Of a stretch of DNA of 64,000 bases, positions 17,326 to 25,543 are shown in pieces. Source of the DNA: Humidesulfovibrio sp. (lineage in GTDB: Bacteria > Desulfobacterota > Desulfovibrionia > Desulfovibrionales > Desulfovibrionaceae); contig JARLHQ010000006.1 of assembly GCA_031292175.1 (NCBI GenBank), positions 41,379 through 105,378 of the forward strand. Reading direction: 5' to 3'. The notes under the pieces were generated by a model. It did no database searches and had not been told where the DNA came from. It saw nothing but the letters and a program-made list of their open reading frames with translations. A program made the translations under genes and the position numbers. Within the stretch, counting starts at the first letter, position 1; the number at the start of each line of letters is the position of its first letter.

Positions 17326-20004
17326 CTAAAACGAGTACTTGATCTCCAGGGTCAGGCCGCTGTCCACGTAGTGGTCGCCGAACTCACCGTTGCAGAAAAG
17401 CGAGAAGTCCACGTTATCCAGGGTGGTGATGCGCCCGCCCAGGTTGGCGCGCAGCAAGTTGCGGCCGGTGCTGGCTCCGCTGACGCTGGAGGCGGTGACG
17501 CCGTCTTGAAGGGTCACATTGCTGGTGGCGCGTGTATCCGCCAAACGGCGCACATAATAGGCGGAAATCTCAGGGCTGAACGTCCCTTTGCCGTAATCGA
17601 AGTCGCGGCTAATTGCCGCGCCTAAAGGCACATCCAGAGTGTTCATGGTGCTGTCGCCAAAACGCTTGGTGAGGGTGGAGCCGGACTCGGTGAAGGCGGC
17701 GCGGTCGGACAAGGCGGCCTCCAGGGCAACAGAGGGCGTCACACGCAGGCCCTCGTCGCCAAAGGGCAGAAAACCACGCGAGGCCTTGAGCGCCCCGGAA
17801 TAGGTATTGGCCGTGTAATGGCCGGTGGTGGAGTCCGTCACCGGCCAAGTGTACTCGCCGTTCTGCCTGGCGCTGGTGTAGCCGTAGGTCACATCCGCGT
17901 CGAGCTTGATTCCCTGCGGCAGGGCCAGCGTGCCGTACAGGCTCGCGAACCAAGTGTGCAAATTGGCGGTGACGCCACTGCCGCGCAACTGCCCGCCGCT
18001 GTAGCCGAAGCCCGCGCCCAGGCGCAAGGAGTCTGTCACGGGCATGTCATAGCCCAGGGCCGCCAGACCCAACTCGCCGTTGTAGCCACTGTAGCCTCCC
18101 GTTGCTCCCTGGTGAAGGGTCTGCACCTGGCCCCGCGCGGTCAGGCCCGCGCTGGTGAGGCCCGCACCGCCATTGGCGTTCATGACCATCATCTGGGCCA
18201 GGGTGGCGGTGAGGCCATTGTCTCCGTCTTGCGCGGCGTTGGCTCTGAGCGTGCTCCACAGGCTGCCGGAGCCTGCGGCAAGACCGTTTGCAGTGAGCCC
18301 ATTGCCGCCAGCGCCGCCTGCGAACCGTCCCTGCTGCTGCGCCACCGCCGCCCGGAAAGCCGCCACCTGCCCGCTCACGAGCATGGGCGTATTGACCACG
18401 CCCTCGCCCGAAAGCTGCTGGGTCGCGGTCCGCACCTGGTCCCGGCTGGTGCCCGTGTACAGGGTGTCGAAGAGGCTTGCCAGAGACGAGCCATTGGTTG
18501 CGGCAAGGCGCAGAGAATCGAGAGCTGCGCCGTTGCCGCCGACGACGACGGCGAGAGGGTTGCGACCGGTTGTCAAGGTGGCCGTGTATCCTCCGGCCGG
18601 AACCGTGAATACGAAGGAAGTCATGAGGGTGGCGGTGCCCTTCGTGAACCCGGTTGCGCCGCCGTCCACCGTGATGGGGGTGGCGGAGGTGATGGTGGAG
18701 GTGCCCGCAGCTGTTCCCAGCGCACTGTAGGTGGCGGTTGCAGAGAGGTCCGCGCTGGTCGTCGTGATGTTCGTGCCTGCCGCCAGGCTTAAGCTCGAGC
18801 CGGACGGCACGGCCAGCGAGGTCAGGGCCAGGTTGCCGCCGGCGTAATTCTTCAGGCCGGTGCTGGTGGGAAGCGTCAGCGTGCCTCCTAAGTTGAGCAC
18901 GGCGGAAAGGGTGACGTAGTCGTTTACGGTCAGGCTGGAACCGCTGTTGAGCGTCAGCAGGCCAATGGCGCTGGTGGCGCTCGGGGTGAGCGTCCAGGTC
19001 GCGGCCGACGTGCCGTCGCCCACCACCAGATTGCCCACGCCGATCAATTGCACACCCGTCGAGCCGGTTCCGTAGAGGTTCAGCGTGTTCGCCCCGCTCC
19101 CCAGGTCAACAATGCCGACAAGCGTCGCCCCTGGGTCCAGGGTCACGATATTGTTGGCGCTGCCGGTGACCCAGCCCCCTGCCCCGTCCGGGCTGCCCGC
19201 GCGGATGGCGTAGCCTCGTCCTGCCCCGGACGTATCCACCCCGCTGAGCGTTCCAGTGACCTTGAGGTTCATGGCCCCGGCGGCGGCCACGGCCACGGCC
19301 AGTCCGTTGGCCCTGGCGTAGACAGAGCCGGAGAGGAGCGCCGCAGTGGAGGCGCTGCCCCCGTTCAATGTTCCCCCGCTCAGTATGCCTATTGCCGTAT
19401 GGGTGCCCGCCGTGGCGCTTATTGTTCCGGCCATGCCGCTGGTGATGCTCATATTGCCGGGGGAATAAATGCCGTAGGCCCTGTCTGCGGTTGTGCTGGT
19501 GTTGATGCTGACCCGGCTGCCGATGGAGCCGAGGGTCAGGTCGCCCGTCGCGCCAATGCCCCAGGCGTTGCTGCTGTATGTGTTGCTGAGAATGAGGGCG
19601 TTGGCGCCGCCGATGGACAGCGTGGCGTCTGCGGTGAAGATTGCAGCGCCGGACAGGGCGTTTGCAATCGTTATGCTGTTTCCAGAATCGTTCACTATGG
19701 AAACGGGGTTGGTAATATTCGGATAGCTGGAAAGGGGCGTTATGCTGGTGAAGCTGCCGGAAAAGTCGATGGTGACCCCTGCTCCGGCATCGACGTTGAC
19801 GATTGCCTGGCGCAGCGATCCGGCCCCGGCATCATTGCTGTTGGTGACGGTGGAGCCCCCGGCCAGGCAGAGCGACGGGGCCAGCGCCAGGATAAGGAAG
19901 AGCGCCAGCATGGCCACGGGCGCAAGGGCGCGCAAAAAGCGCGAACGCGCTCTTTGGACGACCGAAAGCCGGAGTGCTGGCCAACATGTTTGCTGTTGTT
20001 CCAT
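17326..20004 (-). CDS. Autotransporter with beta-helix passenger and outer-membrane beta-barrel
   Basis: This predicted type Va-secreted surface protein has 892 residues. An N-terminal signal with an unusually long leader (about 30 residues before the hydrophobic core, cleavage after LCLA) is followed by a passenger rich in Gly, Ser, Thr and Ala with repeating short strands, typical of a beta-helix. A C-terminal barrel of about 280 residues ends in the aromatic YSF expected for BAM recognition. Its ATG overlaps the stop of lnt by one base (TGATG), which suggests translational coupling. I chose this start because the frame upstream lies inside lnt and gives a poor leader. The passenger's activity cannot be read from sequence. 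Confidence 0.88.
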   Translation of the reverse strand: MEQQQTCWPALRLSVVQRARSRFLRALAPVAMLALFLILALAPSLCLAGGSTVTNSNDAGAGSLRQAIVNVDAGAGVTIDFSGSFTSITPLSSYPNITNPVSIVNDSGNSITIANALSGAAIFTADATLSIGGANALILSNTYSSNAWGIGATGDLTLGSIGSRVSINTSTTADRAYGIYSPGNMSITSGMAGTISATAGTHTAIGILSGGTLNGGSASTAALLSGSVYARANGLAVAVAAAGAMNLKVTGTLSGVDTSGAGRGYAIRAGSPDGAGGWVTGSANNIVTLDPGATLVGIVDLGSGANTLNLYGTGSTGVQLIGVGNLVVGDGTSAATWTLTPSATSAIGLLTLNSGSSLTVNDYVTLSAVLNLGGTLTLPTSTGLKNYAGGNLALTSLAVPSGSSLSLAAGTNITTTSADLSATATYSALGTAAGTSTITSATPITVDGGATGFTKGTATLMTSFVFTVPAGGYTATLTTGRNPLAVVVGGNGAALDSLRLAATNGSSLASLFDTLYTGTSRDQVRTATQQLSGEGVVNTPMLVSGQVAAFRAAVAQQQGRFAGGAGGNGLTANGLAAGSGSLWSTLRANAAQDGDNGLTATLAQMMVMNANGGAGLTSAGLTARGQVQTLHQGATGGYSGYNGELGLAALGYDMPVTDSLRLGAGFGYSGGQLRGSGVTANLHTWFASLYGTLALPQGIKLDADVTYGYTSARQNGEYTWPVTDSTTGHYTANTYSGALKASRGFLPFGDEGLRVTPSVALEAALSDRAAFTESGSTLTKRFGDSTMNTLDVPLGAAISRDFDYGKGTFSPEISAYYVRRLADTRATSNVTLQDGVTASSVSGASTGRNLLRANLGGRITTLDNVDFSLFCNGEFGDHYVDSGLTLEIKYSF

Positions 20005-21701
20005 CAAGTATTTTCTTTTGCCGTCAATTTGGACTTCCCCTTTCGGCCGGACTTCCGGGGCACGGCCTTCCCGCGCGTGCCCGCGCCTGTTCTGGCACCC
20101 CCCTTCTCCGCGCGCAGCCGGAGGCTCTGCATGCCCAGTCCCACTGCGCATGCGGCGGTCAGGACATAGAGGAACGCATCGCCGAAGCGGCTGTAAGGCG
20201 AGCGCTCCCTGGGAATGTAGAGCGCGAACGCGGTGTCGCCCTTCTGGAAGAGCGGCGTCTGCGAGCCGGGGACGATTTCGCCCGTGGGCTGGACAAAGGC
20301 GCCCACGCCGGAGTTTGTGACCCGCACCAGGGGGATGCGGTATTCCACCGTGCGGAACAGGGCCACGGACAGATGCGCCAGCGAGGCCGGGCTATCCCCG
20401 AACCAGGCGTCATCCGTCATGTTGATGAGCACATTGCCGCCGCGCTCCACAAAGCGGCGGATGTGCTCCGTAAAGATCGCTTCGTAGCAGAGGGAAGGGA
20501 TAAGCCGCCTGCCCGCGCCAAGATCATAGACAACCGGTCCTTTGTCGCCTGCGACGAAGGACATGACGCCGGGAAAGACTTTCCGCAAAAAGGGCAACTG
20601 CCGCTCCAGGGGAATATATTCGCCAAAGGGCACCAGGAGCAGTTTGCGGTACTCCTCGCCCACCGTGCCGTCCTTCCCGATGAACGTCACACTGTTGTAG
20701 GCGGTTTTACCGGTATCTCCGCTGGCGGAGACACAAGGCAGCATGAGGGCTTTTCCCGTCACCTGCGCCAGCAGCGGCAAGTCGTTGTTGGCCACCTGGC
20801 GGTCAAAGGCGAAGGGCAGTTCGGGCCAGACGATGAGATCAGCGCCGCGACAGCGGCGAGCCCCCTCGATGCTCATGGCCAGGACGGTCGTGATGTTGTT
20901 GCCCCGGTCGGGGGGGGGCACGTCAGGGCTTTTCGGATCGATCGGCACGTCGGGTTGGATGGAGAGCACGGTGATCTGCTGGCCGCCGTTGGCCGTTTCC
21001 ATTTGTCCGTGCAGTTCATGGAGCCTCCACCCGCCGTATCCCGCAAGAAACGCCAGGACGGCAGTGGCGCAAACCAGGGACGGAAGCCAGACTTGCCGGG
21101 AGCGCCAACCAATAATGGCCCGGACGAGTAGGAAATTTACCAGATAGACGCAGAACAGCAGGAGGGGCACGCCTCCCAAATCGAGCACCTGGATGAAGAG
21201 AGGCCAGGGCGAGAGGCTGTTGGCTTCACTGCCGGGGAACATGTGTGGATACCAGAGACCGATGACGGTGAGCGCGGCTGCCGCAAGCACAGCTCCCAAC
21301 TGGCTCTCCAGCAGCCGGAGCCTTCCGGCCAGATATCCGAAAAGACCATAAGGCAGACCGTGCAGGATGCAAAACACAAACGTCCAGGCCCAGGCCTGCC
21401 ACGGGGACAGGTGGACCATGCTGACCAACGCGTTTTCCACCCACCAAGCGCCGAAAAGCCAGAAGCCCACGCCGTAGACAAGACCTGCGACAAAGCCTTG
21501 CCTTGGCGATGTCCGGTGGAGCGATATTCCGAGGGGGACGAGACACGCCCAGACGGTCAGCGATAAGGAACAGGCTGGCGAGCTTAGCCAATACAAAAAA
21601 GACGATGCAAGAGGGAGAACAACCACACGCCCCAAAATCAGGAGGGCGGAACGGTTGGCGTCAGAATCGGATGGGCGAGCTTTTCGTATTTTGTTCAACA
21701 T
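20004..21701 (-). CDS. lnt: Apolipoprotein N-acyltransferase
   Basis: Lnt transfers the third acyl chain to the N-terminal cysteine of lipoproteins in the inner membrane. The 565 residues have about six N-terminal helices and then a periplasmic nitrilase-like domain. Catalytic positions can be seen: Glu in VWPELPFAF, the conserved Lys-containing KLLLVPFGEYIPLE region, and the nucleophile Cys in PSLCYEAIF. The basic C-terminal tail is longer than usual. The stop codon overlaps the autotransporter start. No strong promoter was recognised upstream. Confidence 0.95.
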   Translation of the reverse strand: MLNKIRKARPSDSDANRSALLILGRVVVLPLASSFLYWLSSPACSLSLTVWACLVPLGISLHRTSPRQGFVAGLVYGVGFWLFGAWWVENALVSMVHLSPWQAWAWTFVFCILHGLPYGLFGYLAGRLRLLESQLGAVLAAAALTVIGLWYPHMFPGSEANSLSPWPLFIQVLDLGGVPLLLFCVYLVNFLLVRAIIGWRSRQVWLPSLVCATAVLAFLAGYGGWRLHELHGQMETANGGQQITVLSIQPDVPIDPKSPDVPPPDRGNNITTVLAMSIEGARRCRGADLIVWPELPFAFDRQVANNDLPLLAQVTGKALMLPCVSASGDTGKTAYNSVTFIGKDGTVGEEYRKLLLVPFGEYIPLERQLPFLRKVFPGVMSFVAGDKGPVVYDLGAGRRLIPSLCYEAIFTEHIRRFVERGGNVLINMTDDAWFGDSPASLAHLSVALFRTVEYRIPLVRVTNSGVGAFVQPTGEIVPGSQTPLFQKGDTAFALYIPRERSPYSRFGDAFLYVLTAACAVGLGMQSLRLRAEKGGARTGAGTRGKAVPRKSGRKGKSKLTAKENT

Positions 21702-22028
21702 GCTCTCGAGGTTCTTGGCTGCCCCATTTCTTCGTTGAGGCTTCTCGACTCATATACAGCGGAGGAAGCACGGGGCGGAAGCAATTTCCACGTGAATTAA
21801 CGTGAAAAATGAGTTAGCATATGAATGCTGATCCACTTGGACATCCTTAGAAAGTAGTGGTGGCTCAGCAAGTTGAAGAGCCAGCCAGCGGCGACACCAA
21901 GCGCCTTGCGGACGAACGGACCCTCAAGCCACTTGCGGATGATCACTTTTTTAGGCAGGCGCCGGTGCCAAGGTCTCCCAATTGACGGAATTCAGAACCC
22001 AGGCGCCTACATCAGGGCTTAAGTCCAA
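21702..22028. other. Intergenic region with possible 49-codon minus-strand frame
   Basis: This 327-base gap separates the conserved block from the polysaccharide region. On the minus strand a GTG-started frame of 49 codons (21797-21946) reads with an amphipathic, aromatic-rich pattern (GWLFNLLSHHYFLRMSKW). It has no ribosome site, and a neighbouring frame upstream (ending WETLAPAPA) also looks protein-like. These may be remnants of a lost gene. I do not recognise either piece. Confidence 0.25.
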
Positions 22029-22784
22029 TCAGATGTTCAGCCGGTTGAACACGGCGCGCGGCAGGTGCCGCAAAACGAGCATGATGAGCGCCCACTTGCC
22101 CGGCGCATAGCACACCGGACGCCGTTTCTCGATGGCGTCCACCATGATGCGCGCCACGGTGTCGGCGTCGGCCAGGGGCGGGCAGCCCCTGCTCCCCTTC
22201 AAATGCGAGGTCATGGGCGTGTCCGTTGGTCCGGGCAGAATGAGCACCACCGCCACCCCCGTGCCCGCCAGCCGATGCTGCAGGCCCTGGGCATAGCGCG
22301 CGAGCAGCCCCTTGCCCGCGCCATACACGTAGTTGGTCTTGCGGCCGCGGTCGCCCGCCACGGAGCCGATGAGGGCCAGCACGCCTTTGCCAGCACGCTC
22401 CATGCGCCCGGCAAAGGCCTCGGCAAAGAGCGCGGGCGACACGCCGTTCACCAGCAAGGCTTCCTGGCAGCGGTCCAGGTCCGCCTGGCAGGCTCCCTGG
22501 TCGGGCAAAAGGCCGTGGGCGATGAGAGCGATATCCACAGGTCCTTCGGCGAAGATGCCGTCCACCAGGGCGCGCACGCACGCGGGGTCAAGGAAGTCCG
22601 TCGCCAGCACGCGCACGTCGGCGTCCAGATGACGCACGCGCAGATCCATGGCCACGCGCCCGGTCTTGTCCAGGTCGCGGCCCACCAGCACCAGGTCCGC
22701 CGGCCCCTGCGTGAGCCACAGCCGGGCACAACGCTCGGCCAGGGCCGAAGTGGCCCCGATGATGACAATCCGCCGTCTGCGCAT
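22029..22784 (-). CDS. SDR oxidoreductase, DprE2-like (decaprenylphosphoryl-2-keto-ribose reductase type)
   Basis: This 251-residue short-chain dehydrogenase has the cofactor motif IIGATSALAERCARLW at the N-terminus and a catalytic YVYGAGKG (YxxxK) after the GSVAGDRGRK strand. The sequence pattern and the direct partnership with a DprE1-like oxidase point to the second half of an epimerisation: NADH reduction of a polyprenyl-phosphoryl 2-keto-pentose to the arabinose form. Its ATG overlaps the stop of the DprE1-like gene by one base (TGATG), and the longer frame upstream lies inside that gene. Direct evidence for the substrate is lacking. Confidence 0.85.
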   Translation of the reverse strand: MRRRRIVIIGATSALAERCARLWLTQGPADLVLVGRDLDKTGRVAMDLRVRHLDADVRVLATDFLDPACVRALVDGIFAEGPVDIALIAHGLLPDQGACQADLDRCQEALLVNGVSPALFAEAFAGRMERAGKGVLALIGSVAGDRGRKTNYVYGAGKGLLARYAQGLQHRLAGTGVAVVLILPGPTDTPMTSHLKGSRGCPPLADADTVARIMVDAIEKRRPVCYAPGKWALIMLVLRHLPRAVFNRLNI

Positions 22785-24082
22785 CACACCCCCATGAGCC
22801 GCCGCGACATGGCCGAACTGACGCCGGGGTCGCGGTAGCTGAGAAACTCCGCCAGGCGCGGATAGCCGGACTCCAGCAGGTCGCGCGGCATGCGCGCGTC
22901 CTTGGCCAGATAGAGCCTGCCTCCGGCTTCGCGCACGATGGCGTCCAGCCGTTCGAACAGACGCAAGGTGGACGCGCCCTTGTTGGGAAAGTCCAACGCC
23001 AGGGTGACGCCCGGTCGCGGGAAGCTCAGCATCCCCCTGCCCTGCCGGTCGCCGAAGGTCTTGAGCACCGCCAGGAACGAGCCGTTGCCCGAGCGGGCGA
23101 TCTCCCCCAGCATGGCCTGGGTGGCCTCGCGCCCGTGCTCGCGCGGGATGACGCTCTGGTATTGGTAGAACCCGCGCGGGCCGTAGATGCGGTTCCACTC
23201 CAGCACGTTGTCCAGCGGACAGAAGAAGGACTCGTGGTGCATCAGAATCGGGCCCTTGGCGCGCTTCTTCATGGCATAGTAGAACATGTTGAAGAGCCTG
23301 AGCGAAAGGGAATTCACCAGCGACACCGGCGGTACGAAAGGCACGCCGAGCCGCCCGGCCCTTGGCGCCTTGCCCTCCCGCGAGGCCGAGGGGTTGCCGC
23401 GCATGAAGATGCCGCGCCCCCCGCCGCCCCACACACAGTCGAGCCAGGACACCGTGTGTTCATAGCCCGCCTCGGAGGCGTCGGCCAGGGCGAAGAACTC
23501 GTCCAGGTTGGCGAAGGGGATGAGCTCGGCCTCGACGAAGGGCCCCGGCACGCGGCGCAGGCGGATGTCGGCCTCGATGACGGCCCCGGTAAGACCTATG
23601 CCGCCCAGTGTGGCGGCAAAAAGTCCCGGTTCGCGCTCCGGGCCGCAGTCGATGACGGAGCCGTCGGTGCGGGCCAGACGCAGACGCAGCACATGGTCGC
23701 CGAAGCTGCCGTGTCGGTGGTGGTTCTTGCCATGCACGTCGTTGGCGATGCCCCCCCCCAGGGTGATGAGCTGGGTGCCGGGGTTCACGGGCACCATGAA
23801 CCCGCGCGGCACAAACAGCCGCTGGATGTCACGCAGGAGCACCCCGGCCTCGCAGGTGAGCACGCCGGTCTCCTCGTCGAAGGCGATGAAGCGGTTCAGC
23901 CCGGCCATGTTCCACAGCGCGCCGCCAGGGTTCAGGCACACGTCGCCGTAGCTGTGGCCCATGCCGAAGCATATGCCCGGCCCAGCGCCGCGCAGTTGGG
24001 TCGACGCGGCCTCCCGGTCAAAGAAATGCCGCAGCGCATGCTCCTCGTAGGAGAGCCTGCCCCATGAGGACACCTTCACCAT
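22784..24082 (-). CDS. FAD-binding oxidoreductase, DprE1-like (polyprenylphosphoryl-ribose 2-oxidase type)
   Basis: This 432-residue VAO/PCMH-fold flavoprotein has the FAD motif GMGHSYGDVCLN, followed by GGGIANDVHGKNHHRHGSFGDH as in DprE1. The C-terminal YLAKDAR carries the lysine that in the mycobacterial enzyme sits at the flavin. In DprE1 it oxidises the ribose 2'-hydroxyl of decaprenyl-phosphoryl-ribose. The segment PGVTLALDFP aligns, by my recollection, with the mycobacterial segment holding the benzothiazinone-reactive Cys387, which here is not a cysteine. It overlaps the upstream HAD-UbiA gene by 7 bases. Confidence 0.87.
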   Translation of the reverse strand: MVKVSSWGRLSYEEHALRHFFDREAASTQLRGAGPGICFGMGHSYGDVCLNPGGALWNMAGLNRFIAFDEETGVLTCEAGVLLRDIQRLFVPRGFMVPVNPGTQLITLGGGIANDVHGKNHHRHGSFGDHVLRLRLARTDGSVIDCGPEREPGLFAATLGGIGLTGAVIEADIRLRRVPGPFVEAELIPFANLDEFFALADASEAGYEHTVSWLDCVWGGGGRGIFMRGNPSASREGKAPRAGRLGVPFVPPVSLVNSLSLRLFNMFYYAMKKRAKGPILMHHESFFCPLDNVLEWNRIYGPRGFYQYQSVIPREHGREATQAMLGEIARSGNGSFLAVLKTFGDRQGRGMLSFPRPGVTLALDFPNKGASTLRLFERLDAIVREAGGRLYLAKDARMPRDLLESGYPRLAEFLSYRDPGVSSAMSRRLMGV

Positions 24083-25542
24083 GGGAGCGCCACCGTTCCC
24101 GCCACCAGGGCGGCCACGAACAGCAAGCCGGCGAGCAGGCTGGCCTTGTCCTTGACCGCGAACACGAGCGGGTCATCGTGCATGCCGCCACGGTGGGCCG
24201 TAAGCCACATGTGGCTGATCCAGAAAAGCAGCACCGGCACCGTGGCCCAAATACACTCGGGCGTGCGGTACATCCGGACCACGGCCTCACTGTTCAGATA
24301 CAGCGACAGCACCAGCGCAGAGGCGAAGCCCGAGGCCATCCCCAGCGTCAGCACCAGCGGAGCGTCCGTCGAGCGGTAGCCCCGGCCGGCCAACTTTCCG
24401 CCCGCTTCCGGTGGCTGGGTCTGCAGCTCCGCGTAGCGCTTCACAAAGGCCAGGGACAGGAACAGGAACACCGAGAAGCTCAGCAGCCAATAGGACAGCG
24501 GCACCCCGGTCGCCGCCCCTCCCGCCACAATGCGCAGCGTGTAGAGTATGGCCAAGGTAAGGCAGTCCAGCAGGGCTGCGCGTTTGAGAACCAGGCTGTA
24601 ACCGCAGGTGAGCAGGAAATACCCGCCCAGCCAGCCCCAAAACGCTTGGCCAACGGCCGAGGCCAGACCCAGGGCGCAGGCCAGCAACAGCGGGACCAGC
24701 AGAACGGCGAGGCGCAGGGACACCCGGCCGCTGGCCAGGGCTCTTTCGCACTTGCGCAGGTGGCGGCGGTCGCTCTCCAGGTCCAGCAAGTCGTTGACCA
24801 GATACACGGCGGAGGCGCACAGGCTGAAGGCGAGGATGGCCATGAGCAGCGGCGGCCAGCGTTCCGGCTCGGCCAACCGGTGGGCGGCGGCCAGAGGCAC
24901 GGCCAACAGCAGGTTTTTGAGCCACTGGTGCAGGCGCAGCATGCGCAGATGGACGCCCAGCCCCGACCGGACGGCCGCAAAGCTGCGCTCCACGGGGCAG
25001 AGCTGGGCCACACGGACGGCAAGGGATTCCGGCGCGTTGATCACCACGGCGGCTCTCGCCTCGCGCCACACCGGCAGATCCGTGGCGGCGTTGCCCGCGT
25101 AGGCGAAGCCGCCCTGGCCGAAGCGCCGCGCGAGCAGTCGGGCCTTGACCTCGCCGCTCAGGTTGGTCTCGCCATCACTGGCCAGCACCTCGTCAAAAAT
25201 GCCCAGATGCGCCGCCACGGCCTGGGCGATGCGCCCGTCCGAAGCGGTGCAGAGGATGAGACGGCGTCCGGCCGCGCGCTCTGTGCGCAGCCAAGCCACG
25301 AGCGGTTCGTTGAAGGGCAGCAGCCCAGGATCGAAAACGAACCGCTCCGCCAGTTCCGCCTTGAGTACAGCCTTGCCACGCGCAAGCCAGAGGGGAATGC
25401 GCAGCACTGTCGTTGGAGACGAGCGCAGGAGCCCCACGGCCGACTCATGCAGCATGTCCGTCAGAAGCACTGTGCCGTCCATATCGACCACAAGGGGGAG
25501 CGCGCAAAGCGCCGTGTCGTTGTCCGCCGTGCCCATGGCCAT
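24076..25542 (-). CDS. HAD phosphatase - UbiA prenyltransferase fusion (phosphoribosyl-polyprenyl-phosphate synthase type)
   Basis: This is a two-domain protein of 488 residues. Residues 15-200 form a HAD hydrolase: nucleophile motif D20-M-D22-G-T, then LCTASDG and the acidic motif GNAATDL. Residues 210-488 are a UbiA-type membrane prenyltransferase with about eight to nine helices and the metal motif NDLLDLESDRR. UbiA relatives in arabinogalactan synthesis move phosphoribose from PRPP to a polyprenyl phosphate; a phosphatase must then remove the 5-phosphate. The fusion plausibly does both steps, placing the active sites on the cytoplasmic face. It starts one base after the O-antigen ligase stop (TGAGATG). 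Confidence 0.88.
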   Translation of the reverse strand: MAMGTADNDTALCALPLVVDMDGTVLLTDMLHESAVGLLRSSPTTVLRIPLWLARGKAVLKAELAERFVFDPGLLPFNEPLVAWLRTERAAGRRLILCTASDGRIAQAVAAHLGIFDEVLASDGETNLSGEVKARLLARRFGQGGFAYAGNAATDLPVWREARAAVVINAPESLAVRVAQLCPVERSFAAVRSGLGVHLRMLRLHQWLKNLLLAVPLAAAHRLAEPERWPPLLMAILAFSLCASAVYLVNDLLDLESDRRHLRKCERALASGRVSLRLAVLLVPLLLACALGLASAVGQAFWGWLGGYFLLTCGYSLVLKRAALLDCLTLAILYTLRIVAGGAATGVPLSYWLLSFSVFLFLSLAFVKRYAELQTQPPEAGGKLAGRGYRSTDAPLVLTLGMASGFASALVLSLYLNSEAVVRMYRTPECIWATVPVLLFWISHMWLTAHRGGMHDDPLVFAVKDKASLLAGLLFVAALVAGTVALPW

Positions 25543-25543
25543 C

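Noticed and set aside
21797..21946. 49-codon GTG-started frame as a real small gene
   Set aside because: No ribosome site and no recognised family; kept only as a possible remnant in the gap entry.
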